DNA from: Tetradesmus obliquus | Taxonomy: Eukaryota; Chlorophyta; Chlorophyceae; Sphaeropleales; Scenedesmaceae | NCBI GenBank assembly: GCA_030272155.1 | Contig: CP126195.1 | Span: 1,116,001 to 1,180,000 of the forward strand | DNA length: 64,000 bases | Reading direction: 5' to 3' | Shown: one piece after another, positions 13,443 to 22,939 of the stretch | Layout of the letters: each line of letters opens with the position of its first letter | Position numbering within the stretch: the stretch's first letter is position 1 | The notes under the pieces: generated by a model | Told to the model about the DNA's origin: nothing | Seen by the model: the letters and a program-made list of their open reading frames with translations, nothing else | Databases searched by the model: none | Made by a program: the position numbers and the translations under genes

Positions 13443-13845
13443 GGCAGTGCCAAGCAGCAGCCATCAACCTGCAGCAGCACCAGCAACGGCAGCTTCAGGA
13501 CATGCCAATGCAAGGGCTGATCCGGCTGACAGCCCTGCAGGCGCTGCTGGTGCTGGCAGCGTGTTGCAGGGCTTTGGGCACTTGCCACTGCCGCCGCTTC
13601 AGGAGCTGCTGCGCTCTGCAGGCCAGCCAAAAGCACGTAGGGCCTCCGCACCCCTTCACCAACAGCAACCTCAGCAGCTGCAGTATGCGCAGTCATCGGC
13701 GGCTGGTGTCGAGATGTCTGACAGTCGCGACAGCGAGCGACAAAAATGGCGGCGGGCATCTGCACCCATGCATCAACAGCATGCAGCGGCTGCTGCTGCG
13801 GCTGCAGCAGCAGCAGCAGAAGCTGAGGCCGGCAGGCAGCACTAA
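1081..13845 (+). CDS. Receptor-like protein kinase (TKL/tyrosine-kinase-like) with Gln/Ala-rich tail, 13 exons
   Basis: Predicted single-pass membrane kinase of about 2,564 residues. Exons that join in phase: 1081-2452, 2688-2884, 3189-3296, 3726-3872, 4193-4329, 4535-5616, 6150-6286, 6950-7104, 7677-7762, 8031-8131, 8407-8532, 9081-9301, 10020-13845. The start gives a signal peptide (MAFWCLLWFLVLCSSARCA). The ectodomain, to about residue 710, is Ser/Gly/Leu-rich with a beta-helix-like feel. One span at about 712-735 (AVILGTLLGVLLLGLVAGLL) is followed by SRKR. Kinase motifs: GEGTFGKV at the end of exon 6, VAVK, HPNIV, HSDLK, DFG, APE, DVYAFG, RPSF. The catalytic HRD is HSD, so it is a non-RD kinase. 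The Gly-rich loop, Lys, catalytic Asp and DFG are intact, so activity is expected. The last exon adds about 1,250 residues of Gln/Ala/Ser low complexity. Ligand and pathway are unknown. Exon choice rests on phase and homology; transcripts could use the duplicated exons. Confidence 0.85.
3299..3440 (+). repeat. CAG trinucleotide tracts inside a kinase-gene intron
   Basis: Two runs of uninterrupted CAG (about 3314-3362 and 3411-3438) lie in the intron between 3296 and 3726. They have the same strand sense as the poly-Gln coding runs of this gene, so the bias is not confined to coding sequence. Confidence 0.85.
5897..6411 (+). repeat. Four copies or part-copies of the kinase VAVK/alpha-C exon
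   Basis: The exon encoding YWKGTLVAVKTMMFPAAMSG appears at 5897-5976, 6025-6089 and 6150-6286, each behind a CAG acceptor. The second half (MAIMETAISASLSHPNIVQ) appears again at 6337-6411, followed by the same gtgggc donor. Only 6150-6286 contains both halves and keeps phase on both sides, so it is taken as the working exon. The others look like in-intron duplicates; copies 1 and 4 keep readable codons. Confidence 0.8.
6619..7238 (+). repeat. Serial part-copies of the kinase YTYYLRP exon
   Basis: Starts of this exon recur after CAG acceptors at about 6619 (IDTYYLRLVL), 6736 (MHIYHLQ), 6830 (MCTYHLR) and 6950 (MYTYYLRPVL). Its end (GSSVGDSTLNAAFLEEGQGDAVHR) recurs at about 7166-7238 with a few substitutions and a gtgcgt donor. 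Only 6950-7104 is complete and in phase. The copies are diverged to different degrees, so they arose at different times. Confidence 0.75.
7308..7494 (+). repeat. Direct repeat of about 55 bp within a kinase intron
   Basis: A block containing gtgctgccagtgaagtgaca occurs at about 7308-7366 and again 128 bases later at 7436-7494, with a single obvious change (gttgtggtg versus gttgcggtg). It is not related to a recognised exon, so duplication in this gene is not limited to coding segments. Confidence 0.8.
8276..8892 (+). repeat. Part-copies of the DFG/activation-segment exon
   Basis: The working exon 8407-8532 encodes ARNILLKSSGGADGRK and then the DFG segment ending THVSNVFQ. A copy of the first part (LLKSSGGADGRK) lies upstream at about 8276-8330. 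Copies of the last part (IDPxATHVSNVFQ, each followed by a gtgag or gtgcg donor) lie downstream at about 8597-8634, 8755-8792 and 8855-8892. The intron between them is a simple gtgcactgtgtg-type repeat. Confidence 0.8.
8976..9010 (+). repeat. Short copy of the APE-region exon start
   Basis: Sequence encoding EVMLLGKLS just before 9010 duplicates the start of the working exon 9081-9301 (APEVMLLGKLS), with upstream bases unlike an acceptor. It probably cannot splice as an exon. Confidence 0.65.
9573..10077 (+). repeat. Five copies of the last kinase-subdomain exon start
   Basis: The segment CWESDASIRPSFQEILAE occurs at about 9576, 9697, 9818, 9909 and 10020, spaced about 121, 121, 91 and 110 bases. 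Most copies sit behind a CAG acceptor. The first has gcaag instead of gcagg, the third has an internal deletion, and others read CRESDA or CWESDASIRPSF. Only the fifth (10020) continues into the long tail. Intron sequence is carried along in each repeat. Confidence 0.85.
11364..11643 (+). repeat. Coding CAG tracts (poly-Gln)
   Basis: Runs at about 11364-11400 and 11562-11643 encode long poly-Gln segments in the kinase tail; similar runs occur at 10306-10323, 10579-10605 and 13394-13440. Mixed CAA/CAG in 11562-11643 suggests older tracts, while the pure runs are probably length-unstable. Confidence 0.9.
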
Positions 13846-16306
13846 TCTGCATTTGGCTTTAGGCGTTGTTTGCCGCGTTGTTTGCCGCATGTGTGCTGCA
13901 CCTGACGCCACAGCTGGTTTTGTGGTGCTGATTCGGGCTGTGCCATGCTTGCTGTGCTGTTGTCATTTGCAAGCATCGTGCTTTGTCGGCGTGCAATATG
14001 CATTGCTGGAAATGCTTGCAAACATTATGGTGTCGTGCTCCTTCCTGTTGCCGCTCCATTGGGGCGCGGGGCCGATGGCTTTGATGCTATGGCTTGGTGG
14101 TGAACATGATGATGATGCATTGCTGGGAAGTGAACATGAGGTGCAGGCCCTCATTGCACCTGCTGGTTATATTTCTTTGCACAGGCTGCAAGCCTGTCGA
14201 GCCAGTGCGCTGCAGTTAGCAGGCACAGCATGGCCTGCGCTTTTTACACATGGTTGAATTTGCAGTGCCTGCACTGCTTTGCTACTGGGCGTTGCTGGCA
14301 CTTGGTAATGCATGCAGTATATGAGTGTTTGTAGTGTGGCTCAGCACATGTTTTTGGCCATGTACTTTTTGTGTGTTGCTCCATGTACATCGTTACTTGC
14401 TTATGTTGATACCGGCCACCGGCGCTACCAGAGCGCAGAGTGAGTGGACTACTGCAGACACACTGAGGGCTGAACCGCTGCTAGTATTGCACTTCGCCAC
14501 AATCTAGTCGGGGGTGCCGCACTGCACTGCTGCTGCCTGCATTTGCGGCCGCAGCTGTGGCGGCTGCAGCGGTGGCTGCGGGTGTGCTGCATCCTTGTGC
14601 TGTGTCTCTTGCCGGCAGTTGCTTTTGAGCTCATATCTGTCAGCTTCAGCTGCCTGTGTGAGGGAGCAGGTGTTGTTGCCACTGATAGCTGCTGCCGCAC
14701 TTCCGAGGGAGGCAGTATTTGGCCATACATACGCTTCCTTCTGCACTTACAGCAGTTGTGTTGTGCCTTGAGTTGGGCTGTAGGTGTTGTGTGGTGCATC
14801 TGCTGCAAGTGCCATGCTGAAATGTGCTTGGCGTGTGCCCCAATTGCCAACCCTGAAAGCTGGCATACTCAGCATTGTTCCTGCTTGAATCGTTGGCTGC
14901 GCTGGACAGCTGTTGTGTGGAGGAGCATCTGCAGTCTGTTTGTGGCTGTACCTGTTGTTTTGCATGTCCGTGCCATGTTTGCAGTGTTGTGCTCGGCCTT
15001 ATCAGGGCTGCTGCCACGCAGGGCAGCAAAGTAAGTCACAAGGCGGCACGGCTGTGTCGACAGCAACACATGTTGTCATGTTGGCAGCAACAGATGACAA
15101 GCAAGCAGGGAGAGTGTGTACAGGGTTGCTTGTCAGCCATCCTCTGCATGTTTCACTGTACAGCGCAGGCACAAGCTGCGGGTATGGTTGCATTTGTGGC
15201 GTGCAATGTTTGGGCTGCACGCACTGAAGGTGTTTGGCCGGGGGCTTGCATCACAACCATATGCAGGTGCTAGCATGCAGCAGCATCGTGCTGGCTGTCA
15301 ATATGCACCTGCAGCACTGCTGCGAGCTTTGCTCCTTGATTCGATCAATGCATGCGGCTAGGGAGGGAGGAGGTCCTGAGATCTTTTCATTTCATTGTGC
15401 TGGGCAGGCGACTCGACATGATCACTTGCCACCAGTGCACCTCTCACAGCACTTGTTTAGTGCAGCATGTGTGCTGCGCTTGTGCCAGTGCAGCATGAGT
15501 GGCTCACCAGTTGCGCTGTGCATTGCAGTACGCTGGGCTGATGCTGTCGCTGCGGCAGTGTGTCCTGCATGCAGCAGCAGCAGCAGCAGCGCCGCTCAGC
15601 TGTTGTGGCAGCTGCGCCAAGACTGTTGTGTGTGCTGCAGTGTGTTGCAGCCGTGTGCCACACTGCCAGGAGGCGTGCTGGCTGCATAGTCAGCACTGCC
15701 AGCTGCATTGTTGGCTTGCCTGCACGTTTGGTTGCTGTTTGCACTGCGATTAGCGTTGCTGATATGCGTTGCATATGACAGGTGGAAACAGCTCGGCCTT
15801 GATGCTTGCGTAAAGTTGCAGTTATCTGTGTAAACCTGTGTGTTGGTGTTCAGGGTGTGTGCTGTGGTTGCTCCCAGACGGCAGAAACGGCAGAAGCAAG
15901 TGTCAAATCTCATGTCAACGCACGGCCCGGCATCGGGCATTGCAGTTCACACCAACCTTGGTTGTTACTGCATGCGACGTGGTCTACTCACTTTGAACGC
16001 CTGCAGCTTGGTTGCTGCTGTTACAGTGGTGTTGCACAGCCGGATAGTGTGGTGTGCAGCTTGTGCACAGCTGCTGTGCCCAGCCTGATGGCACCTTCTG
16101 CTGTCTGCTGCTGCCTGTTGGCAACATCGCTAAAGTTTTACGCATTGGCAAACTGGCGCGTCAGCTGCAGGTGGCACAAGCTGCACCTGCAGACACCAAA
16201 GCACTGATGCCGGTGCTTTGTCTAGACAGGAACACACAATGAGGGTGGAAATTCAACAGTCAAGGAGTGCAGAAAGATCCGCACATGCTGGGGTGCTGCC
16301 GTGCAT

Positions 16307-16401
16307 GTTACCCTGCGTGTGTTACTACCAGCTGTGGGTGTTACCCTGTGCGTGTTACTACGCTAGCTGTGCGAGTTATTCTGTGCGTGTCGCTACCAGC
16401 A
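16307..16401 (+). repeat. Three-copy minisatellite, about 35 bp
   Basis: Three diverged head-to-tail units with the pattern gttacc-ctg-gtgttactac-agctgtg. No coding sense is evident. Confidence 0.65.
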
Positions 16402-18460
16402 CCAGCTCTACACATCGTGGCAACAAGTGTGACCTTGAAAGCATGTTGGTGTGATGGGGCGTGAGGGCAGGCCAAAGGGCACAAGCATGATAGCAGAGCT
16501 CCATGTTTGTACCAGCTGGCGTTTTCTGTTCGCTGGTAGTTGCCGCCGCACGCTACCCTGCAGATGCGGCTAGCGCGGTGCGGCTGGTGCTGCACTGTGC
16601 TGTGTGTATGCGGTGTCTGTGGCAAGGGCTGAGTGAGTGAGTGAGCTACGCGTGGTGTTCACACTGAACACCCGCGTAAGTTAAGGAAGGGGACGTGTGT
16701 GGCGATGAGGATACCTTGCGCCTCCACGCCTCCTACCATCAAGGGCCGAAGAGCTGCCCGCCCTGACCTATGCAAGTGGGCATGTACATAGAGCCCGGCT
16801 GACACACGCATACCGCTGAGAAGTTCGTAGGGGGATTGAGTATGTCCTTGCTCAGTTTCAAAGCACTGACGTTGGGCCGCGGGCTGGCATGCTGCCGCCT
16901 GCGGCATGGGCTGCTGCTGTGCACCTTCAGCAGCAGCCGGCTATGCTTCAATGCTGCAATGCATGTGTGTGCGGCGCCTGCACTGGGTATGGGATTTGTA
17001 GCTGCTGCTCTCGCAGCAGTTACAGGCTGCGGGACTGCTAGTCGTGGGCTGTGCCAAGCAACAGCAGGTTTTGAATTAGGGATGATGGTTGTGGCTGCAA
17101 GCACAGAACAGGTTTTAGCCGCAGCGGCTGCAGGGCATATGCAGTCATTTGCGCAGTAGCTGTGGGTGTAATAGCTTTGACTTCGGAGATGTGTGGGACT
17201 CTGTCTGGTTTGCGGCCGGTAGCTGGGGGTTTGATAGGATGCCACTGCACTGCACAGCTCCACTTACCCATTGCCTTGTATCAGAGGCCCGTTGAAAGGC
17301 ATTTCGAGGTTCAATGTGTCGTGATTGCTTACACGTTGTGGTGTGGTTCAAGTCATAGCTCAGGCTGCGTGTGCCCTGAAAGCACAGCAGCCGATTGGGC
17401 AACCTAGCAGGCAGTGGCCTCCACCACAGTGCACGTGTAGTGTGCGGCTGCTGCTGTCGCAGCTTGCCGTATGGCCTGCTGGCAGCGGCCGCTTGATCCC
17501 ACCATGTGCGCACACTGACTGATGGCAGCAACTCAAGAACGAGTGGGCTCATGGCTGGTATGCAGCCTTTGTTACAGATGGTGTGTGCAACATGATCAGA
17601 AACTACCTATCAAGTGGATAGTAGGCGCTGAAGGAGGGTTGGCTGAAAACTTCAAGTTGGCCAGGTTGGCAAATCCAGCACAGTCGAATGTCGAGCATAG
17701 ATTGCAAACACCAAGCAGCACGAACTGCTTGTCAAACAGGCCGCATCACGAACTGCCACAGAGCCTGCGGCAGGGACACCGTGTCCCTGTGTCCCGGACA
17801 CGCCATCGTCGACCAGCGCCACCAACGCATGTGGCACAAGTCGTGCCAGCACAGCCGCTGCTCATCATCATCATGTTGCCCATCAATCCATAGCATCAAC
17901 CGCTGCTCATGTTGCCACTCTAGGGTGGCCAACTTGGTGCTGGCAGCACAGCAGGCATCAGTAGGGCTCAGCCACCACAGCAGCATGCCAGATCAGCCCC
18001 AATGAGGTTGCAGTCAAATTTTCCTTCGCAAAAATAAGTAGCTCAAGCATAGCCAAGCAGCAGCAGAGTATGATTGAAAGCAGAAGCAGATGACAGCAGA
18101 GGTGTGCGCACAGTTGCAGGCAGCGGGCCTGATTCATTGCAGATCACACCCTATACCCTGTCAACACACAACACTGCTTGCACTTCAAGCGCAACGCTAT
18201 CTTTTACAACACCGCACTCCAGCAGCAGGTGGCAGCAGTGCTAGCACTGGCATAGTTTCTGCCCTGCTACTTGCCAGTGCTGATGATGAGTCACTTGCAG
18301 GACTCAGCATGGCCTTGCATGTGGACACAGCACAAAGAAAAACATGTTCAGCTCAACATAATGCATTCTGGTTTCATCATAACACGTTCTCAGCCATCAT
18401 CACAAGGCACAACACGGTTCCCGCCATTTCTTACGCTGTGTTACTCCACGATCACCGGCT

Positions 18461-18481
18461 GAGCCCGGCTCAGCCGGGCTC
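18461..18481. promoter_or_regulatory. Perfect palindrome upstream of the glycosyltransferase gene
   Basis: GAGCCCGGCT, one base, then its exact reverse complement AGCCGGGCTC. It lies 104 bases before the ATG at 18585. A TATA-like catatttatg lies at about 18537-18546. Role as a regulator site is inferred from position only. Confidence 0.35.
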
Positions 18482-18584
18482 ACTGGCTGGTGGCAAGAAC
18501 GCATCTCACGCACCCGGATAGTGTGGATTGTTTGCGCATATTTATGCAATAAATGGGCGTTTGACAGCACTCCTGGGCAGCAAC

Positions 18585-21500
18585 ATGGATCGACGTGTCG
18601 GTTTGCTGCTCGGCGTGCTGGGACTGTTCGTCAGTGCCTGCAGCTCTGATACAGGAGTAAACCGCAAGCTGCTGCAGCGATCTACTACTAGTTGCAAGGA
18701 CCTACACCAAGAATGCCTCAGCTGCGCAGTGCAAAGCAACAACAGCAGCAACAGCGATGCTTCAATTATGTGCCTCTCCTGCACCTCTCCAGGCTACAGT
18801 GTGACAGCAGACGCGGAGTCATGCGGTAAGATAGACGTATCGAGGCCTTATCACGTCCACAAATGGCTTACCTGGGCAGCAGCATCCAGCCTGGCCTGAG
18901 GCACATAGCAGCAGCAGATTTGCTACCAGCTTGCTGCCTCACTCAGGGCTGCGCCGCACTGCCACCAAATTGTCTTGTTTGCAGAGTGCTCCCCTGGATA
19001 TTACATTGAAAACGCCTCCTGCAAACCATGCGACAAAGACAGTTACAGCGCAGGCGGCAAGAGCAGCAAGTGCACTGGTGGGTTGAGTGCAGCGTAGTCT
19101 GTGCAGGAGCATCCTGCCAGGGCACCGTTGCTGGTCACCAGTTTATGCTGCTATACTGCTAGCAGGACTGCAAATAGTCACGGCGCCGCTTCTGCAGATT
19201 GAACAGCCCTCTGCTTGCATGCCTACTAGCGCAGCTGTGCTACTAGGGCGTGCAGTACGCAGCTCTGCACTTTCCTGCAAGCAGCATCCTGCTTGGTGCC
19301 ACTGCCATGTGGTGCAGCAGCCTGCTGTCAAGCCTTTCTCAGCCACTGCAAGCTTTGTAGCACCCCAGCTCCATCATGCATGCAGCATCTCAGCTGCTGA
19401 TAGAGTGTCCTGCAAGCACCAATGTGCAGGGATGCCCTTCTTGAGATCCAGCTGCAGCAAGTGATACTGCACAGGTCATCCTGCAACTGCACGTCAAACA
19501 TGAAAGGCTTTGCTGTGTTTTGCTTGCTCTCTTGTATCACGCTCTTCCTGCAGAGTGCCCTGGTGGCCTGGTGACAAAAGGCGTGGCTTCTGGAAGTGTG
19601 GAGGCATGTGCTGCTCCACCTGGGCATTTCTGCAAGGTGAGCAATGCAGGTGATGCTATCCTTGTGCTGGCTTGCAAGGTTCTGGGTCTTGCAGGAAGCT
19701 GCAGCTCAACTCAAGCAAGTCGCTGTGCTGGGCAAAACGCAGCATCTTCATCCCTGCAGGAAGCCTTGCCGGGCCCAACATGTTCTGACAACATCACTTG
19801 TGCCTGCTACACAGGCTATGCATGCCCTGTAGCTACGACTGTGGCGGGGCTTGCTCAGCTTCCAACAGCACTCCATGCACAGTGTGTACACGTGTGTTGT
19901 GCGAATGCCTGCAGGACCAGCATGCCGTGCAATGCTCTGTGGGCACCTACCAGGACGGCATCACCAAGAACGCCAGCTGCAAGGTGGACGCTCACTGTTG
20001 ATTGGACTCGGCTATGAGTCCTAGCCATGTCCCACAGCAGTGCGCCTTGTGGGCTTTCATGGCAACAGCAGTGTGCGCTGTGCACACATTTTCTCACAGG
20101 TTGTTGTCGGTGTGTAGCCGGCCAAACAAGTTCTCAAAGCATGCCGGCCGTAACACTTACAATGCGTGTGGACTGATACGCCTTGTTGCTGTCTGCCATT
20201 ATGACAGGCGTGCCCTGTTGGGCTGACCACCAAGGATAAAGGCGGTACCTCTGCTGCTGCTTGCTCAGTCACCCTGGCTGGCTACCGGGCTCTGTATGAC
20301 AGCAAAAAGCATGTGATTGGGGCCGAGCCCTGCCCAGCTGGCACCTTCAGCCCTGCAGGAGCTGCCGTGTGCCGCCCTGCACACACAGACTACCTCCTGG
20401 CTGATGTTGAGCTGCTTCCTGAACATGACTCAGGTGCTGCGACGGCATTGAGGAGTCAGGCAAATTTGCTTCAAAATGAATCAGCTCAGCAGAATATCTG
20501 TTGAACACATGGCTGAGTGCGCGAGCAGCTAAACTTTATAGCAGATCAGCTGTGCCAATCATGAACGAGTTATGCACATGTCAGCAGGTCATCATGCTGG
20601 TGTTGTCATATAAAGGGCCATGCGCATGCAGGGAACGGTACCGGTGCAGGTAGCGAGTGTTTGTGTGAGTGATGGCGATGCACGCTGCCATGAACACGAT
20701 GCTGTTTTACTGCTTTCTGTGCAGGTGTCCCATATGCAGTACTGCAACAGGCTGACCTGGAGAGCCTCGTCAGAGCTCACAGCACGTATCAAACTGAGGT
20801 GCTATCAGGAGACAGCACCATCTCTTCCTCGCCAGCTATTCTCGTCACCGCTAGTGAGCGCGTGGGTCTGGGCAACCGGCTGCCATCCATTGCTACGGCA
20901 TATGTCATGGCTCTATACACGAAGAGGCTGCTGCTCATTGATTCAAAGGCGGTGATGCACCATATGGAACTGCCATTCCCTGTGGACTGGCACCAGCACA
21001 AGCACAGGTACAGCAAACACGAGGACTGCGTCCCACCTGTCCGGTCAGTTGTGGAGCTGCATCCATGTGGAAGCCAAGGCTCTGTTTCACAGGGCAACAG
21101 CACTCCTGCTGGCAACAGCACAGAATTTCCTCTATGGAATGCTGTTGTGCTGAAGTACAGGTCCAATGATTATGACATGCCTTTTCTTCAGATCAACCGT
21201 CAGTTGGGTGATTTATTCTTCAAGTTTTTCCCAGACGGTGAGGTGTTTCATACTGTGGCTAGGCATATCTTCAAGCCAGCACCAGTACTGACGCAAGCAA
21301 TGCAGCCATACTTGCAGAATGCAACTGAATGTGCTGTTGGCATGCATATGCGTCACAAGAAAACCTATGGGAACGGTCAAACAGTGCAGGCAGAGCACTT
21401 TGCAGGCATTGCACGCATGCTTTTAAGGCCAACAGTTGGCAGCATCTTCCTGGCCAGTGATGCTGATGTGTTCAAGCAGATACAGCAGATATTGGGGCCA

Positions 21501-21863
21501 GGTGTGTGGTGGAGCAACTTGACCAGCACAAGTGTTGGAAGCACGCGCAACGATGCTGGGAACCCTGGCACAGAGCTCAGTGCATTTCTTGATATGTTCC
21601 TCTTGTCAAAGTGCAAAGCAATTGTAGCGACTCCTGCATCCTCCTTTGGCATTGCAGCGGCTGGCCTCGCGGGCGTTCGGCCCGTCTTTGCAACTTATGG
21701 CAAACATGAGGTGCCATTTGTGAACACCTGGCTCTGGCAGTCTGTTACGTCAGAGCCCTGCATGTTCAAGGCTGGCAAAACAAATGGCTTTGGGGGAAAG
21801 ATGGCATCAAGGCTGAACGCCAGCCACCCGCTGTACTTGTATCACACACAGTGCCACTGGTGA
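18585..21863 (+). CDS. Secretory Cys-rich repeat protein with C-terminal fucosyltransferase-like domain
   Basis: Seven exons can be joined in phase: 18585-18825, 18985-19077, 19554-19636, 19760-19828, 19915-19983, 20208-20433, 20725-21863, giving about 639 residues. The ATG at 18585 gives a clean signal sequence (MDRRVGLLLGVLGLFVSACS); an upstream ATG at 18528 would bury it. The N-terminal third holds Cys-rich repeats (CSPGYY, CPGG, CSVGTYQDG, CPVGLTT, CPAGTFSPAG) of the GCC2/GCC3, ephrin-receptor-like type. The last exon resembles the GT-B fucosyltransferase superfamily: a GLGNRLPSIATAY loop, GMHMRHKK in place of the usual H-x-R-R motif, IFLASDADVFKQI, and TPASSFGIAAAGLAG. A Golgi or secretory role in glycan synthesis is likely; the acceptor is unknown. 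The 19760-19983 exons are the least certain. Confidence 0.7.
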
Positions 21864-22939
21864 ACAGCAGTGTTTAGGACGTGATGTCGCTGCAAAAATG
21901 CGAAGCACGTTTATCTGTTGTTGGGGTAGCAGCTGTGACGATGAGCGTCAGGTGGAGGAAGAATCCTGGGCAGTTTTTGCCCATATCCAGCTGTGACTCA
22001 GCCAGATCTAATTGTGTGTTCAGATATTTGGGTTGGGTACCGCAACAAATGGAAGTACATGGAAGCAGTATTTGCTATATCTGAGCGCACCACTGATCTG
22101 AACTGTCAGGGAAGGTGCAGCACAGGCCAATGCTGTGCCAGTTTAGAGCTCTTTTGCTACAGTTTGCATGCAGAATGCTGGCAGACTTCAAGTCCATTGC
22201 CAGTGCTGCATTTGCTGCCCGCAATGGTTTGGGCTAAGGCCTTGCTTGCATCTAGCCATGGCACGTCTTAGCGGTTGGCCTGTGCGCCCTGTCGCTATCC
22301 TTGACCTGGCAGCATCTGCACTACTGCCAGTGCAGCTTGCAAAGTGACAAGCTGTCGGTTCAGCTTGTCTGTGCACGGCCGAACATATCTGTTTCTAATT
22401 TTGGTATGTCGTGTACATGTGGTCAATGCAAAAGAACGGCTTGTGTCCTACCGTCTTGATGTGTCAGCCAGTTGATGGTTGCCAAAAGCAGCATGATCGT
22501 GTGTGTGGGGTGTGTGATACAGATTAGACTCACGTAAGGTTTAGATGTTTTAGGGTTGAGCCCAAACCCTAACGCCACAAGCACCAGTTGATTTTTTCCA
22601 GAAGTGCCTGAGAATCCAATATAAACATGTTACCAAGTCAAGTCAATGCGCATGATGGGCACTGCATCATGAATTAGTATAAATGTAGCCTGGCCAGACC
22701 ATCGCCTGATGTTCACAATGACGGGGCACACGCACACAACACGCAGCCTTGGACTGTACTGTGTTACTGTACTGTCACAGTCAGGCATGGCGAGACTCTT
22801 GCCAATGGCACATCCAGCGCACCAACAGCTGCAGCAGAAGAGGACGTGCAGCACAAGGCCTCTCCAGATGCATGCGCTGCGGGTCCATATGTGCAGGTGC
22901 ATCAGTGAGTGCATGGGCAGCTGCAGCATCGGTTGAAGC
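21864..22939. other. Intergenic region between convergent genes; no supported gene
   Basis: Probably the two facing 3' UTRs. The only notable structure is a telomere-like inverted repeat at 22548-22572. No TGTAA was found on the plus strand between 21864 and 22939. Confidence 0.5.
22548..22572. repeat. Telomere-motif inverted repeat
   Basis: TTTTAGGGTT is followed seven bases later by AACCCTAA. TTTTAGGG is the telomere unit of Chlamydomonas-type algae. Only one unit per arm is present, so this is not a telomere; it could be a telobox-like site or chance. Confidence 0.6.

Larger units (their letters stand above)
13846..18584. other. Intergenic stretch; no supported gene
   Basis: About 4.7 kb of T/G-rich sequence. 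The first TGTAA after the kinase stop is at 15829-15833, which would give a 3' UTR of about 2 kb if used. A diverged minisatellite of about 35 bases occurs three times at 16307-16401. Open frames here (for example plus 14543-15034 and minus 16739-17263) are Cys/Trp/Ala-rich and match nothing I recognise. A short perfect palindrome (GGGACAC, C, GTGTCCC) is at 17773-17787. Confidence 0.5.

Noticed and set aside
14543-15034. Plus 163-codon hydrophobic Cys/Trp-rich frame
   Set aside because: Composition is that of translated T/G-rich non-coding DNA; no splice partner or homologue recognised.
16836-17159. Plus 107-codon frame
   Set aside because: Overlaps an equally open minus frame and resembles no family.
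22548-22572. Internal telomere array
   Set aside because: Only one repeat unit per arm.
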